Source: Bacillota bacterium
GTDB taxonomy: Bacteria; Bacillota; Clostridia; Oscillospirales; Ruminococcaceae
Direction: 5' to 3'
DNA: 64,000 bases
Assembly: GCA_023412215.1 (NCBI GenBank)
Contig: JAEYNX010000020.1
Location: 124,001 to 188,000 of the forward strand
Part shown: positions 16,479 to 25,119 of the stretch, piece by piece
Numbering within the stretch: the first letter of the stretch is position 1
How the letters are laid out: each line of letters begins with the position of its first letter
Position numbers and translations under genes: made by a program
Notes under the pieces: generated by a model
What the model was told of the DNA's origin: nothing
Databases searched by the model: none
What the model saw: the letters and a program-made list of their open reading frames with translations, nothing else

Positions 16479-16622
16479 TTAAGATATTCCGCAGTCGTAA
16501 TAATCCTGCCACTTTTCGTCGTGCGCACGATTATCGAAGTAACGCAGTATAAAGAAAACGGCTGTAGTGATAACGGTGATAACGCCCACTGCCGTAAAAA
16601 ATGCCCGCAAGGTTTTACTCAT
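16479..16622 (-). CDS. Small membrane protein, 47 residues
   Basis: A short gene with all expected signals: promoter TTGACA-17-TATGAT upstream, GGAGG ten bases before the ATG, and a strong terminator after the stop. The protein has one membrane helix (about residues 8-27, FFTAVGVITVITTAVFFIL) flanked by a basic N-terminus and an acidic/aromatic C-terminal tail rich in Asp and Tyr. That charge pattern suggests the N-terminus stays inside. I do not recognise a family. Possible roles such as a small regulator of a membrane protein are only guesses. Confidence 0.7.
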   Translation of the reverse strand: MSKTLRAFFTAVGVITVITTAVFFILRYFDNRAHDEKWQDYYDCGIS

Positions 16623-16708
16623 ACTGTTTCTGCCTCCGCTCCGTGATGATGTAAGATGTTTTATACTTATTAAATTAGTATTACACCCTACAGCATTATT
16701 TTAGCCTA

Positions 16709-16737
16709 ATCATACCGTACATATCAGGGCTTGTCAA
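16709..16737 (-). promoter_or_regulatory. Promoter of the 47-residue membrane protein
   Basis: On the minus strand TTGACA (16732-16737), 17 bp, TATGAT (16709-16714). It is the same pair of boxes and spacing as the promoters at 2643 and 50145. Confidence 0.75.
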
Positions 16738-16758
16738 CTAAAAGCAGGTAAAACAAAA

Positions 16759-16791
16759 AAGCAGCGCCGCCTTATACAGGGGGAACTGCTT
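16759..16791 (-). terminator. rpsT terminator
   Basis: On the minus strand AAGCAG pairs with CTGCTT across a C-rich loop, followed by TTTTTTG. It lies about 30 bp after the rpsT stop codon. Confidence 0.65.
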
Positions 16792-16822
16792 CGTTTTGCA
16801 TTGCAATAAAGGTATAGGAAGA

Positions 16823-17083
16823 TTAGCCGACCTTGTTGAGCTTGCATACAAGGCTCGATTTTTTCCTTGCAGCGGCGTTCTTATGAAGCAGGCCCTTTGC
16901 ACAAGCCTGGTCAATCCTCTTAATTGCAAGCTTTACTTCTGCATCCTTGTTCTCGGCATTGGCCGCAATGGCTGCATCAGCGTTCTTGATCATGGTTCTG
17001 AGGTTGCTCTTTAACGCTTTGTTGCGAGCGTTCTTTACCTCGGTAACCTTCACTCTCTTTTTAGCGGATTTAATATTAGGCAT
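16823..17083 (-). CDS. rpsT: 30S ribosomal protein S20
   Basis: S20 binds 16S rRNA early in assembly of the small subunit. The 86-residue, very basic protein begins MPNIKSAKKRVKV and ends with the usual Lys/Arg-rich helix. Start: ATG 17083 has AAGGAGGT upstream. Single-gene transcript with a promoter at 17117-17145 and a terminator. In Bacillus rpsT lies next to gpr, and here too gpr is the neighbour, in divergent orientation. Confidence 0.97.
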   Translation of the reverse strand: MPNIKSAKKRVKVTEVKNARNKALKSNLRTMIKNADAAIAANAENKDAEVKLAIKRIDQACAKGLLHKNAAARKKSSLVCKLNKVG

Positions 17084-17116
17084 CGGCGCACCTCCTTGCA
17101 TATGACAGTAACAATA

Positions 17117-17145
17117 ATATTATCACCAAACCTTAAAAAATGCAA
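17117..17145 (-). promoter_or_regulatory. rpsT promoter
   Basis: On the minus strand TTGCAT (17140-17145), 17 bp, TAATAT (17117-17122), about 35 bp before the start codon. Confidence 0.6.
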
Positions 17146-17311
17146 TAGATTTTGAGAAAAATATTAATAATTGTGAACGTTTTTTAAAGAAAGATAGCGG
17201 CATAGAATGGATGCTTATTCTATAACGTAAATCCTCACTAAGAGATAATAATTTAACCGCAAAACCGAATAATAGTAGGGTTACCATGGCTTTTAGCCGT
17301 TAAATTACCGT

Positions 17312-17383
17312 TTAATACTCATGCTGCAATAACGCAAACGTTGTTGCTCCCCGCCAAAGCGGGGGTTAAAGAATCAGTATTAT
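17312..17383 (+). repeat. MITE-like element upstream of gpr
   Basis: It runs from AATACTCATGCTGCAA to GAATCAGTATTATT, with roughly inverted ends. Inside are the TAACGCAAACGTTGTTG hairpin and the CCCCGCCAAAGCGGGG hairpin that also occur at 43948-43985 and 49330-49375. The rest of the 17084-17410 gap holds the rpsT promoter; I found no clear sigma-G promoter for gpr. Confidence 0.5.
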
Positions 17384-17410
17384 TGTTGTACAAAAGAAAG
17401 GGCAGGTTTT

Positions 17411-18298
17411 ATGAACCATTCTTATCGTACCGACCTTGCAATGGAAAACCGCGAGCTGCTCGGCGAGCAGGAGATCAAGGGTGTAGATAACAGTGAAGAA
17501 AGCTATGAAAACATAAAGATTTCGCGCATTACGGTGCTTAATGAGGAGGGCGCCAAACGCCTGGGCAAGCCGGTGGGCAGCTACGTCACCATACAGGCCC
17601 CGCCCTTTACCGGCAGCGTGGACACCTCCTATCAGGAGATTGAGATGATTGCCAAGGAGATTGCCCGTATGCTGCCCAAAGACCCGAAGCTGGTGCTGGT
17701 GGCGGGCTTAGGCAACCGCAGCATTACGCCCGACGCGCTGGGGCCGGATGTAGCGGGGCAGATACTGGCCACCCGCCACATTAAAAAAGAGGTGGCGCAG
17801 GCGGCGGGGCTTGGCGACCTGACGCCCGTCGCGGCCATCGCCCCCGGGGTACTGGGGCAGACGGGGGTGGAAACGGGAGAGATCATCGCGTCGGTGGCGC
17901 GAGAGATACAGCCCTCGGCGGTGATCGTCATCGACGCGCTGGCCTCCAAGAGCCTGGAGCGGCTCGGCTGCACCATCCAGATCTCCGACTCGGGCATCGT
18001 GCCGGGCAGCGGGGTGCAGAACGCGCGCAAGGCCTTAAACCGCGAGACGATGGGCATTCCCGTTATCGCCATCGGCATCCCGACGGTGGTGGACGCCGCC
18101 ACCATCGCCTGCGACCTGCTGGATGATGAAAGCGACGCAACGCGGCAGAAGGTAGAGCCGCGCGGCGCCGCCATGATGGTGACCCCGCGCGAGGTGGACG
18201 TGATGATCGAGCGGGCGGCCAAGGTGCTGGGCCTTGCCATCAACAAGGCGCTGCAGCCCGCCATGGAGCTGGAGGATATTCAGATGCTGGTGGGCTGA
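17411..18298 (+). CDS. gpr: Germination protease GPR
   Basis: GPR cuts the small acid-soluble spore proteins that coat DNA, early in germination. It is made as a zymogen in the forespore. The 295-residue protein carries YRTDLAMENREL at the N-terminus, the family's propeptide/autocleavage region, then the conserved VAGLGNRSITPDALGP and APGVLGQTGVETGE blocks. Start: ATG 17411 with AAAGGGCAGG upstream. spoIIP follows 134 bp later on the same strand, as in Bacillus and many Clostridia. Confidence 0.96.
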   Translation: MNHSYRTDLAMENRELLGEQEIKGVDNSEESYENIKISRITVLNEEGAKRLGKPVGSYVTIQAPPFTGSVDTSYQEIEMIAKEIARMLPKDPKLVLVAGLGNRSITPDALGPDVAGQILATRHIKKEVAQAAGLGDLTPVAAIAPGVLGQTGVETGEIIASVAREIQPSAVIVIDALASKSLERLGCTIQISDSGIVPGSGVQNARKALNRETMGIPVIAIGIPTVVDAATIACDLLDDESDATRQKVEPRGAAMMVTPREVDVMIERAAKVLGLAINKALQPAMELEDIQMLVG

Positions 18299-18432
18299 CC
18301 GGCAGGATTTGGGACAGGCATTCGTATAAAAACGCGGGCGCGTGCATAGTAATGAAGTATCTGCTGAGCAAAAGGGGAGGCCTAACCCCCTTATACTTGG
18401 CACTATTCATTCGACATCCCCGGAGGTGCGCC

Positions 18433-19608
18433 ATGCGCAGAAGACCGCCCGACATCCGCCGATATGTGCCGCTGCTGCTTGCCCTAGTGGTGTTAGGGGC
18501 GGGCTTTTTTACCGTATATCAGGGGCTGCAGCTGGAGGGCGGGCTTACACAGCGCATCCTGGCCCTCTCCGCGCGGTTTGCCTCGCCGGACGGCGGGCTT
18601 GCGGCCTTTGCGCCGGGGGAGCCGCAGGACCAGACAAGCGACGATGAGGTGTACCTGCCCGACATTGTAAGCTCCTCCGAGCAGAACAACCTCGAAGACT
18701 CCGAGCCGGTGGAGCAGGCCGACGACGTCATCCCCAGCGCACCCGCGAACGCGGTTTCTTCTCAGGGGGAGCAGCAGGCGGCCTCCAAGCCGCCGGTGCC
18801 CGCCAACAAGGGCACCATCATCCGCGAAAACCTCAACCTGAAATCCACCATATCGGCCCTGTATCTTTCCTTTCAAAACGGCATTATCAAAAACTCCACC
18901 AAGCTTTCGGCCGGCAAGATCGCCGACTACATGGAGCAGGACATCTCCTTTAAAATCTACCACAACGACAAGCCGCAGGTGCTCATTGTGCACACCCATG
19001 CGACCGAAAGCTACGAGCAGAGCACGGAGTACTTCGATAAGGAGTACAACAGCCGCTCTACCAACGAGGCCGAAAATATCATCAGCGTGGGCAACCAGAT
19101 CGAAAAGCAGCTCACCGCCGCGGGCATTATCACGCTGCACGATAAAACCCTGCACGACTACCCGTCCTACAACGGCAGCTACGACCGCAGCGCAAAAACC
19201 ATCAAGGAATATTTACAGAAATACCCCTCTATCAAGGTGGTGCTGGATATCCACCGCGACGCCATTGAGCGAGACGGCAGCCGTTTAAGCGCCGTAGCCA
19301 CCATCGACGGCAAGGACGCCGCGCAGGTGATGATTATCTCGGGCTGCGACGACGGCACCATGGATTACCCCAACTGGAAGAGCAACCTGCGCTTTGCCGC
19401 ACGCCTGCAAAACGAGATGGAAACCCTCTACCCCGGGCTTACCCGCCCCGTGATGTTCTGCTACCGGCGGTACAACCAGAACCTTTCCACCGGCTCGCTG
19501 CTGCTGGAGATCGGCAGCCACGGCAACACGCTGGCCGAGGCGCAGTATACGGGCGAACTGGTGGGCAAAAGCCTGGTCAGCCTGTTTGAGCAATATAAAG
19601 GAACCTGA
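18433..19608 (+). CDS. spoIIP: Stage II sporulation protein P (peptidoglycan hydrolase)
   Basis: SpoIIP is an amidase/endopeptidase of the engulfment complex (with SpoIID and SpoIIM) that thins the septal wall so the mother cell membrane can move round the forespore. The 391-residue protein has an N-terminal membrane helix (about residues 9-30), a low-complexity linker, then the catalytic domain with VHTHATESYE and LDIHRDAI, which carry metal-binding His and Glu residues, and LEIGSHGN near the end. Start: ATG 18433 has GGAGGT six bases upstream, better than the ATG at 18352. A hairpin follows the gene. Confidence 0.95.
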   Translation: MRRRPPDIRRYVPLLLALVVLGAGFFTVYQGLQLEGGLTQRILALSARFASPDGGLAAFAPGEPQDQTSDDEVYLPDIVSSSEQNNLEDSEPVEQADDVIPSAPANAVSSQGEQQAASKPPVPANKGTIIRENLNLKSTISALYLSFQNGIIKNSTKLSAGKIADYMEQDISFKIYHNDKPQVLIVHTHATESYEQSTEYFDKEYNSRSTNEAENIISVGNQIEKQLTAAGIITLHDKTLHDYPSYNGSYDRSAKTIKEYLQKYPSIKVVLDIHRDAIERDGSRLSAVATIDGKDAAQVMIISGCDDGTMDYPNWKSNLRFAARLQNEMETLYPGLTRPVMFCYRRYNQNLSTGSLLLEIGSHGNTLAEAQYTGELVGKSLVSLFEQYKGT

Positions 19609-19657
19609 TTTCGCATAACCGCTGTTGATACAGGCCAAACTGTCATCATAAAAATAC

Positions 19658-19679
19658 GGGCAGGCCGGTGTGCCTGCCC
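19658..19679 (+). terminator. Hairpin after spoIIP
   Basis: GGGCAGGC/GCCTGCCC with a 6-nt loop, followed by TTCTGG. The T-run is weak, so termination may be partial. Confidence 0.5.
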
Positions 19680-19748
19680 TTCTGGTGAATTTCAGTATCA
19701 AGACCGATGGGATAGGAATTTGGCTTAAGGATGGTTTAAAGGCAGGGC

Positions 19749-20075
19749 ATGAGAAAAAAACTGCGCGGGTTTATCGGCGCATTCTGTTTTACGGTCATCG
19801 CTATTCTGGTGTTTGCCGCCATGTATGTGTGCGAGCAGCAGTCGCTTATGGTACAGGCCTCGGGGGAGACGCGCCTTCTTTCCGCCTCGGTGGACGACCC
19901 CTTTGTGGTACACGTGACCCTGCTCGGGCAGGATTTTAACGTTGACTGCTCTATCCCCGTGATGGCGGAGCAGTACCGCAGGCGGTATTACGCCCTGCTG
20001 CCCGCGGGCTTTAAGCTGCTGGAGCAGGCGGTGTGCTACACCGTAAACGAGCTCAACGCCTTGGCGAGGGGATAG
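19749..20075 (+). CDS. Small membrane-anchored protein, function unknown
   Basis: A 108-residue protein with a basic start (MRKKLRGF), one membrane helix (about residues 9-27) and a mostly beta-looking C-terminal part that would face outside. AAAGG lies six bases before the ATG. It follows spoIIP and converges with lgt, sharing a terminator hairpin. I recognise no family. The position after gpr-spoIIP might suggest a spore-related role, but nothing in the sequence proves it. Confidence 0.6.
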   Translation: MRKKLRGFIGAFCFTVIAILVFAAMYVCEQQSLMVQASGETRLLSASVDDPFVVHVTLLGQDFNVDCSIPVMAEQYRRRYYALLPAGFKLLEQAVCYTVNELNALARG

Positions 20076-20100
20076 CGCGTAGGGTTTACTTATTGAGCTT

Positions 20101-20120
20101 GCAGGCCTTTACAGGCCTGC
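20101..20120. terminator. Shared terminator between converging genes
   Basis: GCAGGCCT/AGGCCTGC with a 4-nt loop, followed by ATTTTGCTTTTT on the plus strand. The lgt stop codon (20109-20111) lies inside the loop. Confidence 0.7.
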
Positions 20121-20873
20121 ATTTTGCTTTTTACGGAACAGTTTATCCTTAAAAAGGATCGCCGTGCCGAGGATAAAGATAAAAAGGGCGATCAGCTGGG
20201 AGGTAGAGAGCACGCCGACGCTGCCGCGGTAGTCGTTTCTTAAAAACTCCACCCCAAACCGGCCGATACTGTACATAATAAGGTATAAAGCGCCCACCTT
20301 GCCCGCGGCGCGCGGTTTTTTGGCATACAGAATTAACAGTGCGGCAATCAAGAAGTCCCCCGCGCTCATGATGAGCTGGGTAGGTATCAGCCTTACCCCG
20401 TTGGGCGCAACCGGCGAGTCGTGAAACACGATGCCGAAGAAGGAATCGGTTTCGCGCCCGTAACAGCAGCCCGCTAAGAAGCAGCCGATCCGCCCGAAGC
20501 CCTGCGCGACGGCCACCGATGGCGCGATAAGGTCAAAGTAGGGCAGAAACCGCACGCGCTTTTTCCTACAATACAAGAGGACCGCCGCGGTGCCGCCGAT
20601 GATCCCGCCGTACACCACTAACCCGCTGCCCGAGAAAATCTCCATGGGGTCTGCAAGAATGCGCTTGAATTCAACGATGCAGAACAGCACCTTTGCCCCG
20701 ACAAACCCGAACAGCAGTGCAATCAGCGCCAAGCTGTAGACGATATCGATATCTGCCTCTCTCTTTTTGGCGCGCCTTGCCGTCATCCACAGCGCGCACA
20801 GGATGCCCACGGCGATCATAAATCCGTAGCCGTAGATCGTTACGGGGCCGATTTTTATCAGTTCATTATACAT
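20109..20873 (-). CDS. lgt: Prolipoprotein diacylglyceryl transferase
   Basis: Lgt moves diacylglycerol from phosphatidylglycerol to the lipobox Cys of prelipoproteins in the membrane. The 254-residue protein has about seven membrane helices, the YGGIIGG region and the signature GRIGCFLAGCCYGRET with the essential Arg. Start: ATG 20873 has TGAGG six bases upstream; a GTG at 20885 is in frame but overlaps that site. It probably acts on the lipoprotein encoded at 6.6 kb among others. Transcribed alone, converging with the small protein gene. Confidence 0.95.
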   Translation of the reverse strand: MYNELIKIGPVTIYGYGFMIAVGILCALWMTARRAKKREADIDIVYSLALIALLFGFVGAKVLFCIVEFKRILADPMEIFSGSGLVVYGGIIGGTAAVLLYCRKKRVRFLPYFDLIAPSVAVAQGFGRIGCFLAGCCYGRETDSFFGIVFHDSPVAPNGVRLIPTQLIMSAGDFLIAALLILYAKKPRAAGKVGALYLIMYSIGRFGVEFLRNDYRGSVGVLSTSQLIALFIFILGTAILFKDKLFRKKQNAGL

Positions 20874-20928
20874 AAGAAACCTCACAGAACCGCTTAGCGG
20901 CCTATTTTTATATGCTTAAACCTATGCC

Positions 20929-21317
20929 TTACCCCATGATTTGATGTATCCGCTCGAGGGTGGGCGGGTTCAGCGGGATGGGGAAGCGAGACACCGCGGC
21001 GGTGGTGGCGGCAAACCGCACGGCGTCGTCGCCAAGGCCCTTATACAGCGCGTAAATATACCCGGCCTTAAAGGTGTCCCCCGCGCCGAGGGTGCTCACC
21101 ACGTCGGCTTTAAAGGCGGGCAGGCGCTTTACCGCACCGCCGCGGCGCGTGTATAAAAGCTCCCCGCCGCCGTGTGTAAAGATGATCAGCCCGCCGCTTT
21201 GCCCGGCGCAGGCCGCAATCAGCTCCTCGCGGGTGCGTCGCCGTAGGTGGCGGCGATGTACTCGTTGGAGAGGACGTTTACGGCGGCAAGGCGGTTTAGC
21301 TCGCTGTCGTAAGGCAA
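20929..21317 (-). pseudogene. Remnant of a PfkB-family sugar kinase
   Basis: Only the C-terminal third of a sugar kinase remains. The downstream part keeps STLGAGDTFKAGYIYAL, with the catalytic Asp of the family. The upstream part (from 21317, reading LPYDSELNRLAAVNVLSN) is in another frame; the shift lies near 21230, where a single missing base would join YGDAP to REELIAAC. About 190 N-terminal residues are absent and a TAA precedes the remnant. It resembles the intact kinase at 47200-48171 in overall family but is not a copy of it. Confidence 0.85.
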
Positions 21318-21409
21318 TTATATCATTTTTGGCTGCGGGCAACAACGGATGAACGGGAAAAATTCGGCAGAGATTTACAAAATGTTAACAAGCCTAAGAC
21401 CCTCCTTAC

Positions 21410-21438
21410 TTGCGCGCGGGCGGGCGGCATGATACACT
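21410..21438 (+). promoter_or_regulatory. hflK-hflC promoter
   Basis: TTGCGC (21410-21415), 17 bp, TACACT (21433-21438), about 50 bp before the hflK start codon. Confidence 0.5.
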
Positions 21439-21486
21439 AAATAAAAGCCGTGTATCGACTTTACATTATAGCGGGAGGAAAAAGCA

Positions 21487-22497
21487 GTGAACCGTACCAA
21501 AGCAGTCAAAACCATTGTCACGGCGGCCCTTATCGTGCTTGTCGCGCTGGTTGTGTTTGCAAATTCATTCTATACAATTCACACCGGGCAGGAGGTAGTC
21601 ATCCAGCGCTTCGGCAAGTATGTCAACACCGTTTCGCGCCCGGGCGTGAACTTCAAGCTGCCGTTCATCGACAAAAAGACGGTGGTGGACGTCAACAGCG
21701 TCTACCGTCTGGAGTTCGGCTTTAAAACCGTGGGCGACAACCAGTTTGAAGAAGATTACGAAACCGCCAAGATGCTCACGGGTGACGAGAACATCGCGCT
21801 GGTGGAAACCATCGTGCAGTATCAGATCAAGGACTCGATGAAGTACCTCTTTAAGATCAACAACATCGAGGCTACGCTCAGGATTGTCGCCGAGTCGGCC
21901 ATTCGCCGCGTGGTGGCGAACCATACCCTGGATGAATCGCTCACCGGCAACAAATCGGGCGTGCAGAGCGAGATATTGCAGGACCTGCAGAAGGTGTGCG
22001 ACAAGTACGACAGCGGCATTAAGATCGTGGGCGTGCAGCTGCAGGATGTAAACCCCCCGCAGGAGGTGGACGCGGCCTTCCGCGATGTGGCGGGCGCCAT
22101 CGAGGATAAAAACTCCTACATAAACGAGGCCAACGCCTATAAAAATGAGATCATCCCCACCGCCAGAGGCGACGCGGCCGCCGCGGTAAACCAGGCCAAC
22201 GCTTACGCCGCGCAGCGTGTGGCATCGGCACAGGCCGAGGTAACCGCCTATGAGCAGCTGTACGAGAAGTACGCGCAGGGCAAGCAGACCACCCGCGCCA
22301 GAATGTACTTAGAGACCATGGCCGAGGTGTTAAGCGGTGTGGACATCTACATCATGGACGACAACAACAGCATGAAGCTGTTTGATATGGGCGGCACGGC
22401 CGCAAGCGCGGGTAAAAGCACCGGCAGCAGCATCGGCCCCGCCAATAACACCACCGGCGGCACGAGCAGCGCCGCCGGCACCAGCAGCAATCAGTAG
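21487..22497 (+). CDS. hflK: HflK-type SPFH membrane protein
   Basis: With HflC it forms a membrane cage that modulates the FtsH protease in E. coli. The 336-residue protein has one N-terminal membrane helix (about residues 8-26), the SPFH domain starting YTIHTGQEVVIQRFGKY, a long Ala/Glu-rich helical region (about residues 200-275) and a Gly/Ser/Thr-rich tail. Start: GTG 21487 with GGGAGG upstream. hflC begins 17 bp after its stop. No ftsH lies in the window. Confidence 0.9.
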   Translation: MNRTKAVKTIVTAALIVLVALVVFANSFYTIHTGQEVVIQRFGKYVNTVSRPGVNFKLPFIDKKTVVDVNSVYRLEFGFKTVGDNQFEEDYETAKMLTGDENIALVETIVQYQIKDSMKYLFKINNIEATLRIVAESAIRRVVANHTLDESLTGNKSGVQSEILQDLQKVCDKYDSGIKIVGVQLQDVNPPQEVDAAFRDVAGAIEDKNSYINEANAYKNEIIPTARGDAAAAVNQANAYAAQRVASAQAEVTAYEQLYEKYAQGKQTTRARMYLETMAEVLSGVDIYIMDDNNSMKLFDMGGTAASAGKSTGSSIGPANNTTGGTSSAAGTSSNQ

Positions 22498-22514
22498 GGA
22501 AAGGAGTGCAGAAC

Positions 22515-23552
22515 ATGGATAACGTATATAACGCCGACTTTGTGAACAATCAGGTAAAGCAGGCGGATTTTGATAAGAGCGTGAAAAAGGCGGGTAAGCT
22601 TATACTGCTCGCAATCATTATTATCTTCGCGTTGATACTCGCCTCCCAGTGTTTTTACACGGTGGACGAAACCGAACACGCCATTAAATACCGCTTCAGC
22701 GAGATCGTTGAGGTGGATGTAAACAACCTCACCCCCGAGGAGCTGGCCGACCTGCAGAGCAAGGACAGCTACAAGACCATCAAGCTTACAGAGGGCGCGG
22801 GGCTGCGCTTTAAGATGCCGTTTGTCGACAGCGTGGAGAAGTTTGACAACCGCCTGATCACCTACGATACCCTGCCGCGAGAGGTGATCACCTCCGACAA
22901 AAAGAAGATCATCCTCGATAACAACGCCCAGTGGTGGATCGTCGACCCCGTACAGTTTAAGATCACCATGAACTCCATCAACTCGGCCAGCCAGCGTGTG
23001 GAAGACCTGATGTACTCCAAGATGAACGAGAAGGTGGGCCAGACGACCTCCAAGGATCTGATCTCGAACAAAGAGTATGTATCCGACATGTTGCAGCAGA
23101 ACATCGATGAGCTCAACGGCACGATGGCGGGTTACGGCATCAAGCTGCTGGATATTCAGATACGCCGCACCGACCTGCCCACCGAGAACAACGAGAACAT
23201 CTACAACCGCATGCGCACCGAGCGCGACCAGATGGCGCGCCAGTACCGCAGCGAGGGCAAGGAGGAGGCGCAGAAGATCAAATCGGGCGCCGACTACGAG
23301 GCCGCCAAGCTCAAGGCCGAGGCGAACGCCGAGGCGCAGACCATTCGCGGTAAGGGCGATGCCGACGCCGCCGAGATCTACAATCAGGCCTACAACAAAG
23401 ACCCCGAATTCTACGAGTTTTATAAGGCGCTGGAAACCTACAAGAAAACCCTCAAGGACAGCGGCGCCAAGATTGTAATAAGCCCCGACAGCGAGTTTGC
23501 AAAATATCTCTACGGTTCGGGCGCGCAGGGCACGGTGAGCACTGCACCGTAA
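22515..23552 (+). CDS. hflC: HflC-type SPFH membrane protein
   Basis: Partner of HflK in the SPFH complex that controls FtsH. The 345-residue protein has an N-terminal membrane helix (about residues 29-48), the SPFH domain (FYTVDETEHAIKYRFSE, then GLRFKMPFVDSVEKFDNR) and a helical stretch rich in Ala, Glu and Lys (KEEAQKIKSGADYEAAKLKA). Start: ATG 22515 with AAAGGAG upstream. Second gene of a two-gene operon; the broken deacylase gene follows by 90 bp. Confidence 0.9.
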   Translation: MDNVYNADFVNNQVKQADFDKSVKKAGKLILLAIIIIFALILASQCFYTVDETEHAIKYRFSEIVEVDVNNLTPEELADLQSKDSYKTIKLTEGAGLRFKMPFVDSVEKFDNRLITYDTLPREVITSDKKKIILDNNAQWWIVDPVQFKITMNSINSASQRVEDLMYSKMNEKVGQTTSKDLISNKEYVSDMLQQNIDELNGTMAGYGIKLLDIQIRRTDLPTENNENIYNRMRTERDQMARQYRSEGKEEAQKIKSGADYEAAKLKAEANAEAQTIRGKGDADAAEIYNQAYNKDPEFYEFYKALETYKKTLKDSGAKIVISPDSEFAKYLYGSGAQGTVSTAP

Positions 23553-23641
23553 CGAGCACCATCCAAAGGGCGTGTTGCAAAAGGAAATTTTGCGGCACGC
23601 CTTTTACCTGTTGAAAAGAGGCTTTCAGGGAGGAAGACAGC

Positions 23642-24129
23642 TTGGACAAACAACAGAAGGTACTTGATACCTTGCAGGAACTGAATATTACTTATGAATT
23701 GGTAAACCACCCCGCGGTGTATACCATCGAGGAGATGGACGCGCTCACCCTGCCCCACAAGGAGTGCGTGGCAAAAAACCTGTTTTTGCGCGACGCGAAG
23801 GGGAAGCGCCACTTTCTGGTGGTGCTTACGCACAGCAAAACCGCCGACCTTAGGCGACTGCGGCAGGCGCTTGGCAGCACACCGCTGAGTTTTGCCTCGG
23901 AGGAGCGGCTGATGAACCGCTTAAGCCTGACCAAGGGCTCGGTGACGCCGCTGGGCGTGCTCAACGACACATAGCACGCCGTAGAGGTGGTGTTTGACAG
24001 CGACCTTGCGGGCAGCGCCTCATCGGGGTGCACCCCAACGACAACACCGCCACGGTGTTTCTCTCCTACAACGACCTGTGCAGGGTGATTGAGCGGTGCG
24101 GCAACGCGGTGTGTACGGTTGAGATATAG
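23642..24129 (+). pseudogene. Broken YbaK/ProX-type aminoacyl-tRNA deacylase
   Basis: The intact family hydrolyses wrongly charged tRNA (Ala-tRNAPro or Cys-tRNAPro). The first 110 codons, from TTG 23642 with GGAGG upstream, read well to GVLNDT, then a TAG at 23972 stops translation. The next piece HAVEVVFDSDLAGSA continues in the same frame. Then a frameshift near 24015 is needed to reach IGVHPNDNTATVFLSYNDL, the usual C-terminal end, which stops at 24129. One nonsense and one frameshift lesion point to real decay rather than a single read error. Confidence 0.88.
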
Positions 24130-24155
24130 GCGCCGCCCTCTCCTTAAGAGGGTAG

Positions 24156-25049
24156 ATGGACGATAGAGTTAGGGCAGTATCTAAAACGGACGGACAGACG
24201 GAAAGTAAAGGAATGAGAGCCATCGAAACGGCAGATAAAGAGCGCTTCTACCAAATCGGCGAGATGTCTAAGCTGTGCAACATCCCCGTTCGCACGCTGC
24301 ATTATTACAACGGCATCGGCCTGCTGGTTCCCGACCGGGTAGACCCGTCTACCGGTTACCGCTATTACGCGCACAGCCAGCTTTCGCAGGTAAACGCCAT
24401 CAAGCATTTTAAGTACGCGGGCTTTTCGCTCAAAGAGATCGAGGTCTTGTTAAAAAGGGATGATCTTGCCCGAAACCGCGGGATGATACGCGGAAAGTGC
24501 GAAGAGATTGCCCAGGAAATCGCCGCCCTCACCATCCTGCAGAACCGATTAAAGCTGTATGTGCGAAAGGAGGGGGCCGCTGTCTCGCCGGAAATAGCGG
24601 TAAAGGAGTTGCCGGTTTCGTATGTGGCGTACTCGCGGTATCTCGGCCCCTCCTCACACGATGAATTCACCCTTCGGTATACCAGGCTCACCAAGCTGGT
24701 GGAAGAGCACGCGCTGCAGCTTTCCGGCACCATGATGGCGGTGTACTACGACGATTACCGCACCTTCGATTATACCAACGCCGATATCGAGGTGTGCGTG
24801 GCGGTTGCGGCAGAAGCCGAGGTGGAAGGTGTAGTCCGGCGGTTCGGCGGCTTTCTGGCGGTAACCGCCACCCACTACGGCAGCTACGCGTCCATGCCGC
24901 AGACCTATGGGCGGATGCTCGACTGGGCGGCGCAGAACGGGTTCGAGTTCACCGGTGCGGCGGTGGAAAGCTATATCATCGACCTTGTCACCACCGGCTG
25001 TGAGGACGATTATGTGACGGAGTTGATCTTACCCGTAAAAAAGCGGTAG
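24156..25049 (+). CDS. MerR-family regulator with GyrI-like effector domain
   Basis: An activator of the drug-sensing type. The N-terminal MerR helix-turn-helix reads YQIGEMSKLCNIPVRTLHYYNGIGLLVPDRVDPSTGYRYY (positions about 31-70 of 297), followed by a dimerisation coiled coil and a C-terminal GyrI-like domain (about residues 140-297) that usually binds small hydrophobic molecules. Start is uncertain: ATG 24156 has AGAGGG close by, within an inverted repeat, and ATG 24213 is the alternative. A typical MerR target promoter lies just downstream at 25058, so the PUA-like gene is the likely target. Confidence 0.88.
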   Translation: MDDRVRAVSKTDGQTESKGMRAIETADKERFYQIGEMSKLCNIPVRTLHYYNGIGLLVPDRVDPSTGYRYYAHSQLSQVNAIKHFKYAGFSLKEIEVLLKRDDLARNRGMIRGKCEEIAQEIAALTILQNRLKLYVRKEGAAVSPEIAVKELPVSYVAYSRYLGPSSHDEFTLRYTRLTKLVEEHALQLSGTMMAVYYDDYRTFDYTNADIEVCVAVAAEAEVEGVVRRFGGFLAVTATHYGSYASMPQTYGRMLDWAAQNGFEFTGAAVESYIIDLVTTGCEDDYVTELILPVKKR

Positions 25050-25057
25050 CACCCCCC

Positions 25058-25088
25058 TTGACTCTACAGCGGCTGTAGGGTTTACAGT
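25058..25088 (+). promoter_or_regulatory. MerR-type promoter with dyad operator
   Basis: TTGACT (25058-25063) and TACAGT (25083-25088) are 19 bp apart, too far for unaided sigma-A. The spacer holds the dyad CTACAG-CGG-CTGTAG (25064-25078). This long spacer with centred dyad is the hallmark of promoters that MerR-family activators untwist. The regulator is encoded directly upstream. Confidence 0.85.
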
Positions 25089-25119
25089 AGTGGTATAAAC
25101 AACGAAGGGGGCAATTACA

